Assembly: GCA_051278195.1 (NCBI GenBank)
Contig: JBNMQM010000008.1
Span: forward strand, 1 to 64,000
Length of the DNA stretch: 64,000 nt
Reading direction: 5' to 3'
From: JAHRVQ01 sp051278195
GTDB lineage: Bacteria; Pseudomonadota; Gammaproteobacteria; Pseudomonadales; Azotimanducaceae
The translations under genes and the position numbers were made by a program. The notes under the pieces were generated by a model. That model had not been told where the DNA came from. It searched no databases and was given only the letters and a program-made list of their open reading frames with translations. Positions 17,303-26,012 of the stretch are shown in pieces. Each line of letters begins with the position of its first letter. The stretch's first letter is position 1.

Positions 17303-18699
17303 GTGAATCACTGCTCTGGTACGATTTCGAAACGAGCGGTACCAATCCAGGGTTCGATCGGGTTCTGCAGTTTGCTGCGGTGCGCACCGATCTAAATTTG
17401 AAGCCGATCGAAGACCCCCTCAACTTCTTCTGCTACCCCGGCGAGGATGTGGTGCCGGACCCCGACGCCATGCGAGTGACCGGGCTCAAGATGAGCGATA
17501 TCCGTCAAGGCGGGCTTCGAGAGGCTGACTTTGCCAAGCGCATTCATGAGGCGTTTTCCCGCCCGCAGACCTGTGTAGTTGGTTTCAACAGTATTCGCTT
17601 TGATGACGAATTTACCCGTTACTTACTGTATCGAAATTTCTATGACCCTTACGCCCGCGAGTGGCAAGGGGGTAATAGTCGTTGGGACGTCATTGATCTA
17701 TTTCGTATGGCCGGCGCCTTGCGTCCGGAAGGGTTTAACTGGCCAATAGGCGATAGTGGAGCACCCAGCTTTAGGCTCGAGCATCTCACCTCTGCTAACG
17801 ACATCAGTCATGAGGGTGCCCACGATGCGGTTGCAGATGTGATGGCAACCATCGGTGTAGCAGCGCGCTTGCGCGACGCGCAACCCAAGCTATACGAATA
17901 TTTGTTTAACCTGCGGCGTAAAAAAGCAGTATTGGATCAACTGTATCCTCTAGGTAAACAGCCGCTCGTGCATGTGTCTTCTATGTACTCGGCAACGCAG
18001 AACTGTATTGCGGTTGTGCTGCCGCTAGCGCAACATCCGACGAACCCAAATGGTGTGATTTGCTACGACCTGATGAAAGATCCGACTCCGTTGATCAGTC
18101 TCGGCCCTGATGAATTACATAAAAGGATATTTTCTCGCAACGATGAGCTGGGCGAAAACGAGCCCAGAATCCCTCTCAAAACGATCCACGTAAATCGTGC
18201 GCCGGCCATTGCACCGCTCAGTACTCTGGTTGGAAGATGTGAGGCGCTCGATATTGATCTGGCGACATGCGAGTTGCACAAGGGCATGTTACAAAAAAGT
18301 GCGGGGGTTGTTGAAAAGATTACCGAGGCGTTCTCAAGATCTGAATATCCGCCAACCCACGACCCTGACCAAATGCTCTATCAAGGAGATTTTTTCTCCG
18401 CAGAAGATCGTGAAGTGATGCAAGCTATTCACGATAGCGAACCAGCTTCACTGGCGGCTTACAGCGGACATTTTCGAGATCCACGACTGCCAGAGATGCT
18501 ATTTCGTTATCGGGCTAGAAATTACCCAGATCAACTCAGTAACGCTGAGCAGATTCGCTGGAAGTCTTTTTGTCGTGCTCGTTTAACGGGTACTGAGGCC
18601 TCGGATCGGCAGGCACGAATGCAGAAGGGGCTTGCTGAGTTGCCTCAAGATGGCATCTTGTTGGATTTACAGAAATATTTTTCAGATCTGTCCAATTGA
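17299..18699 (+). CDS. sbcB: Exodeoxyribonuclease I
   Basis: A 466-residue 3'-5' single-strand DNA exonuclease of the DnaQ fold. Catalytic acidic residues appear in WYDFETSGT (D9, E11), in GFNSIRFDDEFTRYLLYRN, and in the HEGAHDAVADVMAT block (H and D). The SH3-like and C-terminal helical domains follow, ending with the usual FRARNYP-like segment (FRYRARNYPDQL). It acts in mismatch repair, recombination and removal of single-strand ends and binds the SSB tail. Length is close to the usual 475. It shares an ATGA overlap with the GST-like gene upstream. Confidence 0.95.
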   Translation: MSESLLWYDFETSGTNPGFDRVLQFAAVRTDLNLKPIEDPLNFFCYPGEDVVPDPDAMRVTGLKMSDIRQGGLREADFAKRIHEAFSRPQTCVVGFNSIRFDDEFTRYLLYRNFYDPYAREWQGGNSRWDVIDLFRMAGALRPEGFNWPIGDSGAPSFRLEHLTSANDISHEGAHDAVADVMATIGVAARLRDAQPKLYEYLFNLRRKKAVLDQLYPLGKQPLVHVSSMYSATQNCIAVVLPLAQHPTNPNGVICYDLMKDPTPLISLGPDELHKRIFSRNDELGENEPRIPLKTIHVNRAPAIAPLSTLVGRCEALDIDLATCELHKGMLQKSAGVVEKITEAFSRSEYPPTHDPDQMLYQGDFFSAEDREVMQAIHDSEPASLAAYSGHFRDPRLPEMLFRYRARNYPDQLSNAEQIRWKSFCRARLTGTEASDRQARMQKGLAELPQDGILLDLQKYFSDLSN

Positions 18700-18737
18700 C
18701 TGGCAATTTCTGAGGTCTTTGCCATATTTAAGGGGTG

Positions 18738-19448
18738 ATGGAAAATCAGACCGCCGTAGGGAATGGATCAATAAGTTCGAATGACGAGACGTCGCCGGAG
18801 CTGAATAGCCTGCGACTGCGATTTGGCGATACCATGCAGCTGCAGTTTGTGGGAGAAGATCCGCGTTTCTCCGTCCGGCTTGTGGGTTATCTTGAGAACC
18901 GATCGATCATTATCACCACGCCGATCTATAACCGTCGCCTGGTGCCAGTTCGGGTAGGGCAATCAGTCACCGTTAGAATGATGGTGAATGATCGAGCTTG
19001 TGCCTTCGTTACCGAAGTGATGCAGGCCTATCGTGTGCCGTACCCGCATATTCATCTCAGCTACCCAAAAGAACTCGTGACCAACCAGCTTCGAAAGGCT
19101 GTGAGAGTCGAGACCAGAGTCGATGGCTCGGTCATTAATCGATCCATTGGAGAGCGAGGTAAAGACATCGATTGCCACCTACTGGATATTAGCGAGACTG
19201 GTGCTCATTTGGTCACGCCCATTCGTATCGGTAAGTCTGGGGATGAAATCACCCTCTCGCTGAAACTTGATATTGGTGGTATCCATCGAAGCCTCTGCAT
19301 TCAGGCCATTCTGCGAGGGCGCATGAAGATCAAAGAAGTAGAAGAAGTGCGTAGGGTTCATTATGGCGTCGAATTTCTGCTACTTTCAGAAGATGAGCGG
19401 ATCGAGCTTATCGCCTTCGTCTACTCCAAACTTTCAACGAGTTTATAA
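18738..19448 (+). CDS. PilZ-domain flagellar brake protein, YcgR type
   Basis: A 236-residue protein with an N-terminal YcgR-N domain (LRFGDTMQLQF, then DPRFSVRLVGYLENRSIII) and a C-terminal PilZ domain. The cyclic-di-GMP site is complete: RKAVRVETR (RxxxR) near residue 124 and DISETGAHL (DxSxxG) near 155. Binding c-di-GMP, YcgR-type proteins slow the flagellar motor, so the organism probably has flagella or pili, although no flagellar gene is in this window. An overlapping GTG (18735) is an alternative start. It follows sbcB by 38 bp. Confidence 0.88.
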   Translation: MENQTAVGNGSISSNDETSPELNSLRLRFGDTMQLQFVGEDPRFSVRLVGYLENRSIIITTPIYNRRLVPVRVGQSVTVRMMVNDRACAFVTEVMQAYRVPYPHIHLSYPKELVTNQLRKAVRVETRVDGSVINRSIGERGKDIDCHLLDISETGAHLVTPIRIGKSGDEITLSLKLDIGGIHRSLCIQAILRGRMKIKEVEEVRRVHYGVEFLLLSEDERIELIAFVYSKLSTSL

Positions 19449-19491
19449 CTTGCCTATACTGCCGCATCGCCCGCGTTAAAAGAGCCTTTTT

Positions 19492-20226
19492 ATTACCAGC
19501 GTAGAGCTACGCCAAATTCGCAAGTCCTACGGTGATCATGCGGTCATTCCAGATCTGCAACTCACAATTCAAGCCGATCTCACCACTGCCATTGTCGGCG
19601 AAAGTGGCAGTGGCAAATCCACTCTGCTGCAACTTATTAACGGTTTGGTGATACCCGACACTGGTAACGTGTTGATCGATGGGGTCCTCCTCGATTACGC
19701 AAACCTGATCAATGTGCGCCGGCAAATGGGTTATGCCGTGCAGGGTGCTGGTCTCTTTCCTCACATGACCATTTACGACAACGTCACCCTTATGGCCCGC
19801 CTCGAAAGTTGGCCAAGCGACAAAATCGAGCAACGTTATCAATATCTGTTTGACTTGATGGACCTGGATCAAGCCTTCGCCGATCGATTTCCAAATAGCC
19901 TTTCCGGAGGGCAACAACAGCGAGTCAGTCTATGCCGAGCAATGATGCTGAACCCGCCGCTATTGCTCCTAGATGAACCGTTCTCGGCACTGGATCCCAT
20001 TACCCGGCGGGGTATCCATGAAGAATTCACGAGGCTGCAGGCTGCGGAAAGCCGCACGATAATCCTGGTGACTCACGATATCGGTGAAGCCGCGAAACTT
20101 GCCCAACAGTTGGTCATCCTCAAAGAAGGCAAAATCGTTCAGCAAGGCACGCTGCAGGCAGTCTCAGAGCACCCTGTGGATCAGTACGTCGCTAATCTGA
20201 TGGGATTGCAGGGTGTTAGCTCATGA
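19492..20226 (+). CDS. Osmoprotectant-type ABC transporter ATP-binding protein, probable ATT start
   Basis: An ABC ATPase of the OpuCA/OsmV type. The reading frame opens after a stop at 19477 and contains Walker A (GESGSGKST, 19597-19623), the Q-loop, the signature LSGGQQQR, Walker B LLLLDEPFSALD and the H-loop VTHDIGEA. No ATG, GTG or TTG precedes Walker A in this frame; the first conventional start is a TTG at 19645, which would remove Walker A. An ATT at 19492, nine bases upstream of VELRQIRKSYGD and preceded by AAAAGAG, is therefore the most likely start and gives a normal 244-residue length. The stop overlaps the permease gene (ATGA). A sequencing error in the first codon is the alternative. 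Confidence 0.8.
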   Translation: MTSVELRQIRKSYGDHAVIPDLQLTIQADLTTAIVGESGSGKSTLLQLINGLVIPDTGNVLIDGVLLDYANLINVRRQMGYAVQGAGLFPHMTIYDNVTLMARLESWPSDKIEQRYQYLFDLMDLDQAFADRFPNSLSGGQQQRVSLCRAMMLNPPLLLLDEPFSALDPITRRGIHEEFTRLQAAESRTIILVTHDIGEAAKLAQQLVILKEGKIVQQGTLQAVSEHPVDQYVANLMGLQGVSS

Positions 20227-21734
20227 AGATCATTGGTGTTCTACGGCGACTCTTGCTGGGGACCTTGGTAATCCCTTTTTTGCTTACCAATGTCGCGCAA
20301 GCAGAATCGAAGCCTATTGTGGTTGCGAGTAAGAACTTTAGTGAGAGTTATCTTCTGGCTGAAATGCTGTCACAGCTTTTGGAGGCTAGTGGGCAGGCGG
20401 TCGAGCGCCGCTTTGGTCTTGGCGGCACGCTGGTCTGTTATGAAGCGCTGACCAATAGCGAGATTGACGTCTACGTGGAATATAGCGGCACCGTTAGCCA
20501 GGCGATTTTGAAGCAGTCGGGCTCTCTATCGATGAGTGCACTTAACGAGCAGTTACAGCCTATTGAATTAGAGCTGCTAGATTCTATCGGGTTCAATAAT
20601 ACCTACGCGGTGGCGATTAAGCAGAAGCTGGCGTTAGAACGTGATTTGAAAACTGTAAGTGATCTCGCCGATAATTCTGATTTGAGAATTGCCTTTAGCC
20701 TCGAATTTTTAAATCGTGAAGACGGTTGGCCGGGGCTGAAGCGTGCTTATGGCTTTACAGGGCAGCCAACGGGTATTGAGCATGGTCTAGCCTATCAAGC
20801 GATTGAGCAGGGCAGTATCGATATTACCGACGCCTACTCAACCGACGGTGATCTAGAAAGGTATCAACTTGTGACCTTGAAAGACGATAAGGGTTACTTT
20901 CCTGAATACGTCGCAGCACCACTGATTCGTCAAGGCTTGGATACCGTGACCCGCCAAACTTTGAACCAATTGAGTGGCATGATTGACGAGGACACCATGC
21001 GTCGACTGAATGGTGAGGTGGTTGTTCAGAATCGAACTTTTGCAGAAGTGGCCAGCAGCTATTTGTTTGAAGCGGGTTTGCTCGAAGAAGAAACCGATCA
21101 GTCATCGGCAATCTGGGATCGTTTGATTAAGAATACGATCACGCACTTGCAGCTGACGTCGATCGCCTTATTGATGGGGTGCGTCTTCGGGCTATCGATT
21201 GGCGTGATGGTGTATCGTTCACCCACCGTCTCTCGAGTGATGGTTTACCTTGCGGGACTCATGCAGACGATCCCCAGCATCGCGTTGCTGGCACTGATGA
21301 TTCCAATGTTTGGGATTGGTTTTGTACCTGCCATCATTGCTCTTTTTCTGTATTCAATATTGCCGATCTTACGTAACACGATTACGGCACTATTAACGAT
21401 CGACCCACTGTTAAAACGCGTTGCGGACGCGATTGGTTTGACGCCGCGTCAACAGTTGCGCTACGTACTACTACCACTGGCGTTACCCAATATTTTGGCA
21501 GGCATCAAAACGGCGGCGGTTATTAGCATTGGTACCGCTACACTAGCGGCTTTTATTGGCGCTGGCGGTCTTGGTGAGCCGATCGTGACTGGCCTCGCTT
21601 TAAACGACAGCAACCTCATTTTGCAGGGCGCTTTGCCTGCTGCTGGTCTGGCGATTATTGTTGAATTGCTTTTTGAACTGCTTGAGCGGGTGTTAGTGAA
21701 ACCCCATATGTTAAAGGGTGTTCTGCCGGACTAG
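20223..21734 (+). CDS. Osmoprotectant-type ABC transporter: substrate-binding/permease fusion
   Basis: A 503-residue fusion. Residues 1-27 are a signal peptide; residues 28 to about 290 are an OpuAC/ProX-like binding domain (IVVASKNFSESYLLAEML, EIDVYVEYSGT, then ITDAYSTDGDL); from about 300 on there is a five-helix permease domain (IPSIALLALMIPMFGIG, with the ATPase contact loop VADAIGLTPRQQLRYVLLPLALP and the GAGGLGEPI motif). The family imports glycine betaine, choline or similar quaternary compounds (and, in Gram-positives, ergothioneine). The signal peptide places the binding domain in the periplasm attached to its own channel, so no separate binding protein is needed. Coupled to the ATPase gene by ATGA overlap. 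Confidence 0.88.
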   Translation: MKIIGVLRRLLLGTLVIPFLLTNVAQAESKPIVVASKNFSESYLLAEMLSQLLEASGQAVERRFGLGGTLVCYEALTNSEIDVYVEYSGTVSQAILKQSGSLSMSALNEQLQPIELELLDSIGFNNTYAVAIKQKLALERDLKTVSDLADNSDLRIAFSLEFLNREDGWPGLKRAYGFTGQPTGIEHGLAYQAIEQGSIDITDAYSTDGDLERYQLVTLKDDKGYFPEYVAAPLIRQGLDTVTRQTLNQLSGMIDEDTMRRLNGEVVVQNRTFAEVASSYLFEAGLLEEETDQSSAIWDRLIKNTITHLQLTSIALLMGCVFGLSIGVMVYRSPTVSRVMVYLAGLMQTIPSIALLALMIPMFGIGFVPAIIALFLYSILPILRNTITALLTIDPLLKRVADAIGLTPRQQLRYVLLPLALPNILAGIKTAAVISIGTATLAAFIGAGGLGEPIVTGLALNDSNLILQGALPAAGLAIIVELLFELLERVLVKPHMLKGVLPD

Positions 21735-21751
21735 TGAGAACGGACAGATTT

Positions 21752-22636
21752 TCAAAATTGGAAGGTACGGCAGGTGGTGAGAAAGTTCTCCGCGCCGCTA
21801 GAGAGCTGCTTCCCCTTGCGGTGATAGACGCCGAACGTGAGCGGAATTGAAGCGAAGTCCATGTGTGTTGTTAACGGAATCATCGAGGCGCAGCGCGGGT
21901 CTGTTGTCATCAGTTGTTGGTCCAGGTAACTCATGCCCAGGCCTTTAGCAGTGAGTGCAACCCTGAGATCCGTATCATCTATCTCCCAAATAGTGCCAAA
22001 CGCATCACGTAGTCTATCCATCGTAGGGCGCAGGTCTTGATCATCCAAATGTGAGACCAATAGCGGTACGCCCTTTAGAATGACTTCCGGTGCTGCATAT
22101 GCCAGTGGGTGGTCTTGGCTAATCACAAGGGTGCGCTTGTCAGAAAATAGCGGTACAGTATCGAAGTAATCCGGCATGTTCTGCTGAAACGGACCAAATC
22201 CTAGTTCCCATAAATCAGAGGCGACCGCAGAGATGATTTTTCTGCTTGGCATAACGTTAACCTTTAGTCGGGTTAGTGGGTTCTCAGTGCAATAAGCACT
22301 GAGTAGTGACTCGCCGAAAAGGCGATTTACTGTCCCGCTCATGGCAAGCAGCAAAGTCCCGAGAATACCGTGTTTGATATTCTTGACGTCGGTCAATACG
22401 GCCTCTTCCTCGCCTAGCACAAGTTCTGCGTAGTTTAAGAAGCGAATACCGGCTTCAGTCAATTTGATGGGGTTTCTCTCCATCAAAACACAGTCGAGCT
22501 TCTTCTCCAGGTTTTGAATGGTTTGGCTAACAGCAGACTGAGTGACAAACAGTTTGTCAGCCGCGCGTTTGAAACCCAGTTCGTCATAGACTGCTTTGAA
22601 GGCGCGTATTTCCTGAATCTCAATATGGACTGGCAT
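21752..22636 (-). CDS. LysR-family transcriptional regulator
   Basis: A 294-residue LTTR. The N-terminal winged helix-turn-helix is typical (RAADKLFVTQSAVSQTIQNL at about 23-42), followed by the inducer-binding periplasmic-protein-like domain (GTLLLAMSGTVNRLFGESLL onwards). It converges with the osmoprotectant transporter, 17 bp away, and lies downstream of a degraded peptidase gene, so its target cannot be read from position; LysR regulators usually act on a divergent neighbour, and the only divergent sequence here is non-coding or pseudogenic. Confidence 0.9.
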   Translation of the reverse strand: MPVHIEIQEIRAFKAVYDELGFKRAADKLFVTQSAVSQTIQNLEKKLDCVLMERNPIKLTEAGIRFLNYAELVLGEEEAVLTDVKNIKHGILGTLLLAMSGTVNRLFGESLLSAYCTENPLTRLKVNVMPSRKIISAVASDLWELGFGPFQQNMPDYFDTVPLFSDKRTLVISQDHPLAYAAPEVILKGVPLLVSHLDDQDLRPTMDRLRDAFGTIWEIDDTDLRVALTAKGLGMSYLDQQLMTTDPRCASMIPLTTHMDFASIPLTFGVYHRKGKQLSSGAENFLTTCRTFQF

Positions 22637-23008
22637 GGGTGACTGCTTGAGTTGTGGTTGTTCGGTTGAACTCCAGGGCCTGTTTGATGCCTAGGATATC
22701 AAGATTAATTAGATGGATCTGATCGTTATAGAGCTCCATTAATATGTCAGTACTTAGCTCAAGTTCTTGGTACACCAAAATATACTTAACTTTTAGTTCG
22801 GCGTCGACTAACTGGAGTTCAGCGCTGCTGGCACTGCTCTGAACAGGTCTGCTCTGAATAGGTCTGCTCTGAATAGGTCCGCTCGCAAAAGAACTGACGC
22901 TAAGAGAGAAGTGGTTCGCTATATAGAGCGCGAATCTTGCCTGAGATTCAAGGATAGTAATGCCAGCTGACACGCCGGTGATCTGCGTGACTAACAGTGC
23001 CGCATCGT
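22637..23008. other. Interval with repeats and a doubtful minus-strand ORF
   Basis: A 117-codon open frame runs on the minus strand (22620-22973) and overlaps the LysR start by 17 bp. It has no recognisable domain, and its middle is made of three 15-bp tandem copies. It might be a small real gene or the open remnant of an older one next to the M1 pseudogene. I do not call it a gene. Confidence 0.3.
22836..22880. repeat. Three tandem 15-bp copies
   Basis: The unit GCTCTGAAYAGGTCT occurs three times head to tail (22836-22850, 22851-22865, 22866-22880) with two single-base differences. It sits upstream of the LysR gene on the minus strand. Confidence 0.85.
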
Positions 23009-24618
23009 CTAGTTGTCCGGTACTGCGATTGGCACTGCTTTACCCTCAGAATTGTCGGCCTTCAGTTCTACCAGAATATCTTTCATCAGGTTTCGAGACG
23101 CTTTGTCACTTTTGTACAGTTCTAATGGTGAGCTGTGAATGCCGGGTGGAAACTGATTGTTTGAATAATCTGTGTCTGCGATCTGATGCTGGTCATCGAT
23201 GCTAATGTTGCGAACTATTTTGGGTTCGATAAACATCTGAGTCACCCTATCTGCATCCTTGCGCCAAATCTCAGCTGGAATCAGTATTGATCGAAAGCTG
23301 TTATCTGCATAGGTAACGGTAATCGGTAGGGGCGTAACGAGGCCGCCAAGGTTAGTAAACTCGACAAAATAGAAATGCTTATCGTCTCTCAACGCTCTTT
23401 GCATAGCGGTGAGTTCCCAGTCATCAAGGTCGTCGAGATATTCCTGATACTCATTTCGATCATTGTTGGTGGCTGCGAAACGATCATTTTCGTTATAGAA
23501 ATCTTTCAGTCTTGGAACTCGCTCGACTCGCGGCTTACCACTTGTGTTATTTCTAGCCTGTGCAATTGGTGCGGGGCAGTCTTGTTCCCAGATGCGCTGT
23601 AGCTCTGGATTGTCGACATCAGGATTTCGGCTAACTATTTTATAGTGGCGTACGTCCGTTATCGCAACATCGACGTGATCCGTGGTATAGGACCAGCCGC
23701 GCCGGAACCAGTCGAGGTCAACTGCGGAAGCATCTTCCATGGTACGGAAAAAATCTGCGGGTACCGGAAGCTCAAACATCCATCGCGGCGGTTGGTTTGG
23801 TATACGCGTTTGGACCAAACTGCAGAATGGAATCTGATTGGGTCATCACAGGAACTTGTCCCTCACTGGTCATGTAAGTCGGGATGTAGTCCAACACATT
23901 GCTGAAATTATCGTGCGTTGGAAAGCTTTCTTCCCATTCGAGTTCGGCGATGTATTCAAGAAACGAGTTCAAGCCTTCATCCATCCAGGTCCAGCGACGT
24001 TCATCTGAATTGACGACCATTGGAAACTACACATGGCCTGCTTCATGAATAATCACGCCAATCAAACCGTACTTCACTTTTCGGGAGTAGCTGGGTTCAG
24101 CGTTGGCCGCCGGAAGTTTCTTTAGATCAAACCCATCCTCCGGTGCCAGGTTGGACTCATCCTCAGCTTGGCTCGGCCAATGTTATAGCCATATTCTGTG
24201 TCGTCGTAAGTCTGTGCTTCACGAAGGTGTTTGAAGGTGATTCGATCTTTGCTTCGAGCGTTCGTTAGGTGGAACATGGATTCATCCGCAAACCGGTTTT
24301 GATCGAGTTGTAGCCAGAGATAACGGAGTGTATCGGGTGAGTTGTTTTTATACTGGATGGTTTCGCTAGCGATAATTCGGCGCTGAGATTCGTCCAGCTT
24401 AACCTTGATGTCGTAGTTTACTTGTTGTTGCCGGTAGCGGCTACCCGGCGACCCAGAAGCCGTTCGGTAGACGTTCGGCGTCGGGAGCAAGGATTCTAAT
24501 TGTTCAAACTTTTTTGCTGCCGCTGCCTGGGGCCGCGGCGCGAGCTGATCGATAAGCTGGCGAAAAATAATACGACGATAATGATACAGCCGGAGTGGTT
24601 CATTCTCGGATCGATCAT
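23009..24618 (-). pseudogene. Degraded M1-family (gluzincin) metallopeptidase
   Basis: Remnants of a large zinc aminopeptidase-like protein in at least four pieces. From the 5' end: a signal peptide (start about 24618), a frameshift near 24545, about 120 residues of the N-terminal domain (QQQVNYDIKVKLDESQRRII), a second frameshift near 24150 with most of the middle (roughly 250-300 residues) missing, then the zinc motif HEAGHV at about 24040-24060 followed by an in-frame TAG where a Trp codon is expected, then FPMVVNSDERRWTWMDEGLN. Near 23800 another frame change and short deletion join GPNAYTKP to RWMFELPVPADFFRTMEDAS. The C-terminal 260 residues remain open. It cannot make an active enzyme. 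Confidence 0.85.
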
Positions 24619-24810
24619 CCTAGACAAACAGCTTAAAGATACAGGAATCTCAGTTTAGTCTACAAAACAAGGGGATATCAGTTTTGCTAATTATTTTTTA
24701 GCTGTGCTGATATCGGCTCAGCTTATGAGTTGATAAAATCGTTTAATTTCTCTTTCACTGAAAAGGTTTCGATAATACCTCCTTTCTAACGGTATTTCTA
24801 AGGTGAAGTT

Positions 24811-25914
24811 ATGAGTTATTCAAAAGGACTGGAAGGCGTTATTGCCGGCGAGACTACGATTAGTCACGTCGAAGGGGAGGCGGGCAGATTAAGCTATCGG
24901 GGTATTGATATCCGAGAATTGGTTAAGCAGGATTATGTCGACGTCGCTGCACTTGTTTTGTTCGGTGATCAGTCGCGCGCTCAGCAGCTGAGTGAGCAAT
25001 TCTCTGGTGGTGCGCTGAGTCAGCGAGAACGAAACTGTCTCGCTGCAATCGGTACAGAAAAGCACCCCATGCGCATGTTGCAAGCGATGGTGCCCCTGCT
25101 AGATGAGCCGGGCGCAGGGACTGTTCTTGATACCGCTCTAGATAAAGAGGTTGAGCATGGTCTTCATATCATTGGCAAATTACCCACGCTGATCGCAACC
25201 TATCGCCAGCAGCAATTGGGTCACGCAGATCCGGTTTTTGATGCTTCGGCGGCTGTTCTCGACAACTATCTAACCATGTTTACTGGGATAAAACCGACAG
25301 CAAAGGCTCTCTCAGTCTTTCGTACTGTTCAGATATTGCAGCTCGAACACAGTTATAACGCGGGTACTTTCACAGGTCTGGTTGCGGCCAGCACCCTGGC
25401 GCCGGTGGATTCAGTTATTTCTGCGGCCATTGGCGCGTTGTTTGGCAAGCTGCACGGTGGTGCCGACGAAGCGGCATTGAATGATGCAAAGTCGGTTGGT
25501 TCACCTGCCGCTGCAGCGGCGTTCATTGATGCGCTATTGGCTAAAAAAGGCAAACTGATGGGTATGGGTCACAGAGAGTATCGACTGCTTGATCCCCGCG
25601 CAGCGATACTAAAACCGCTGGCAAGGGACCTCTGTAGCGGGACTGCTGAGGAAAAAATCTATCTGACGCTCGAAGCACTGGAAGTGGCTTTTAACCATCG
25701 TATGCAAGAAAAAGGTAAGGAGGTCTGGGCGAATCTTGAGTTTTACAAAGGGCCGGTTTACGAAACGCTGGGCGTTCCGGCGCACTTTTTCACAGCGACC
25801 TTTGCCCTATCTCGTGCGGTGGGTTGGCTCGCGCATTTTATTGAATCGAGAAAAGATAACCGAATCATTCGCCCGAAAGCTCGGTATGTCGGCATTTTAC
25901 CGAGCCAGGGTTAG
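24811..25914 (+). CDS. Citrate synthase family protein (citrate synthase 2-like)
   Basis: A 367-residue small-type citrate synthase. The acid-base histidines are present (H180 in LEHSYNAGTF, H215 in GKLHGGADE, H254 in GMGHREYRLLDPRA). At the position of the catalytic aspartate, normally in NVDFYSG, the protein has Glu310 (NLEFYKG). The C terminus RIIRPKARYVG resembles the second citrate synthase of some actinobacteria rather than GltA or PrpC, so it may be a methylcitrate synthase or an accessory citrate synthase. An AGGTG site precedes the ATG. The stop codon lies inside a tandem repeat array shared with apeB. No prp or gltA neighbours are present. Confidence 0.85.
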   Translation: MSYSKGLEGVIAGETTISHVEGEAGRLSYRGIDIRELVKQDYVDVAALVLFGDQSRAQQLSEQFSGGALSQRERNCLAAIGTEKHPMRMLQAMVPLLDEPGAGTVLDTALDKEVEHGLHIIGKLPTLIATYRQQQLGHADPVFDASAAVLDNYLTMFTGIKPTAKALSVFRTVQILQLEHSYNAGTFTGLVAASTLAPVDSVISAAIGALFGKLHGGADEAALNDAKSVGSPAAAAAFIDALLAKKGKLMGMGHREYRLLDPRAAILKPLARDLCSGTAEEKIYLTLEALEVAFNHRMQEKGKEVWANLEFYKGPVYETLGVPAHFFTATFALSRAVGWLAHFIESRKDNRIIRPKARYVGILPSQG

Positions 25915-26012
25915 CTGTTTACTCGCTCAGGGCTGTTTTTAGCTCAGGGCTGTTTACTCGCTCAGGGCTGTCTTTAGCTCAGGGCTGTTTACTCGCTCAG
26001 GGCTGTTTACTG
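25906..26012. repeat. Alternating 18/17-bp tandem array between two convergent genes
   Basis: Units CAGGGCTGTTTACTCGCT (18 bp) and CAGGGCTGTTTTTAGCT (17 bp) alternate for five to six copies. The array begins in the last codons of the citrate synthase gene and ends at the stop codon of apeB on the other strand. On the minus strand each 18-bp unit contains GAGCGAGTAA, a stop codon. The same unit occurs at 29539-29592 and degenerate copies occur near 42700 and 52300. Confidence 0.9.

Noticed and set aside
19645..20226. Shorter ABC ATPase start at TTG 19645.
   Set aside because: It would delete Walker A, which is intact directly upstream in the same frame.
22620..22973. 117-codon minus-strand ORF overlapping the LysR start.
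   Set aside because: No domain, repeat-rich middle and no good ribosome-binding site; kept only as a note.
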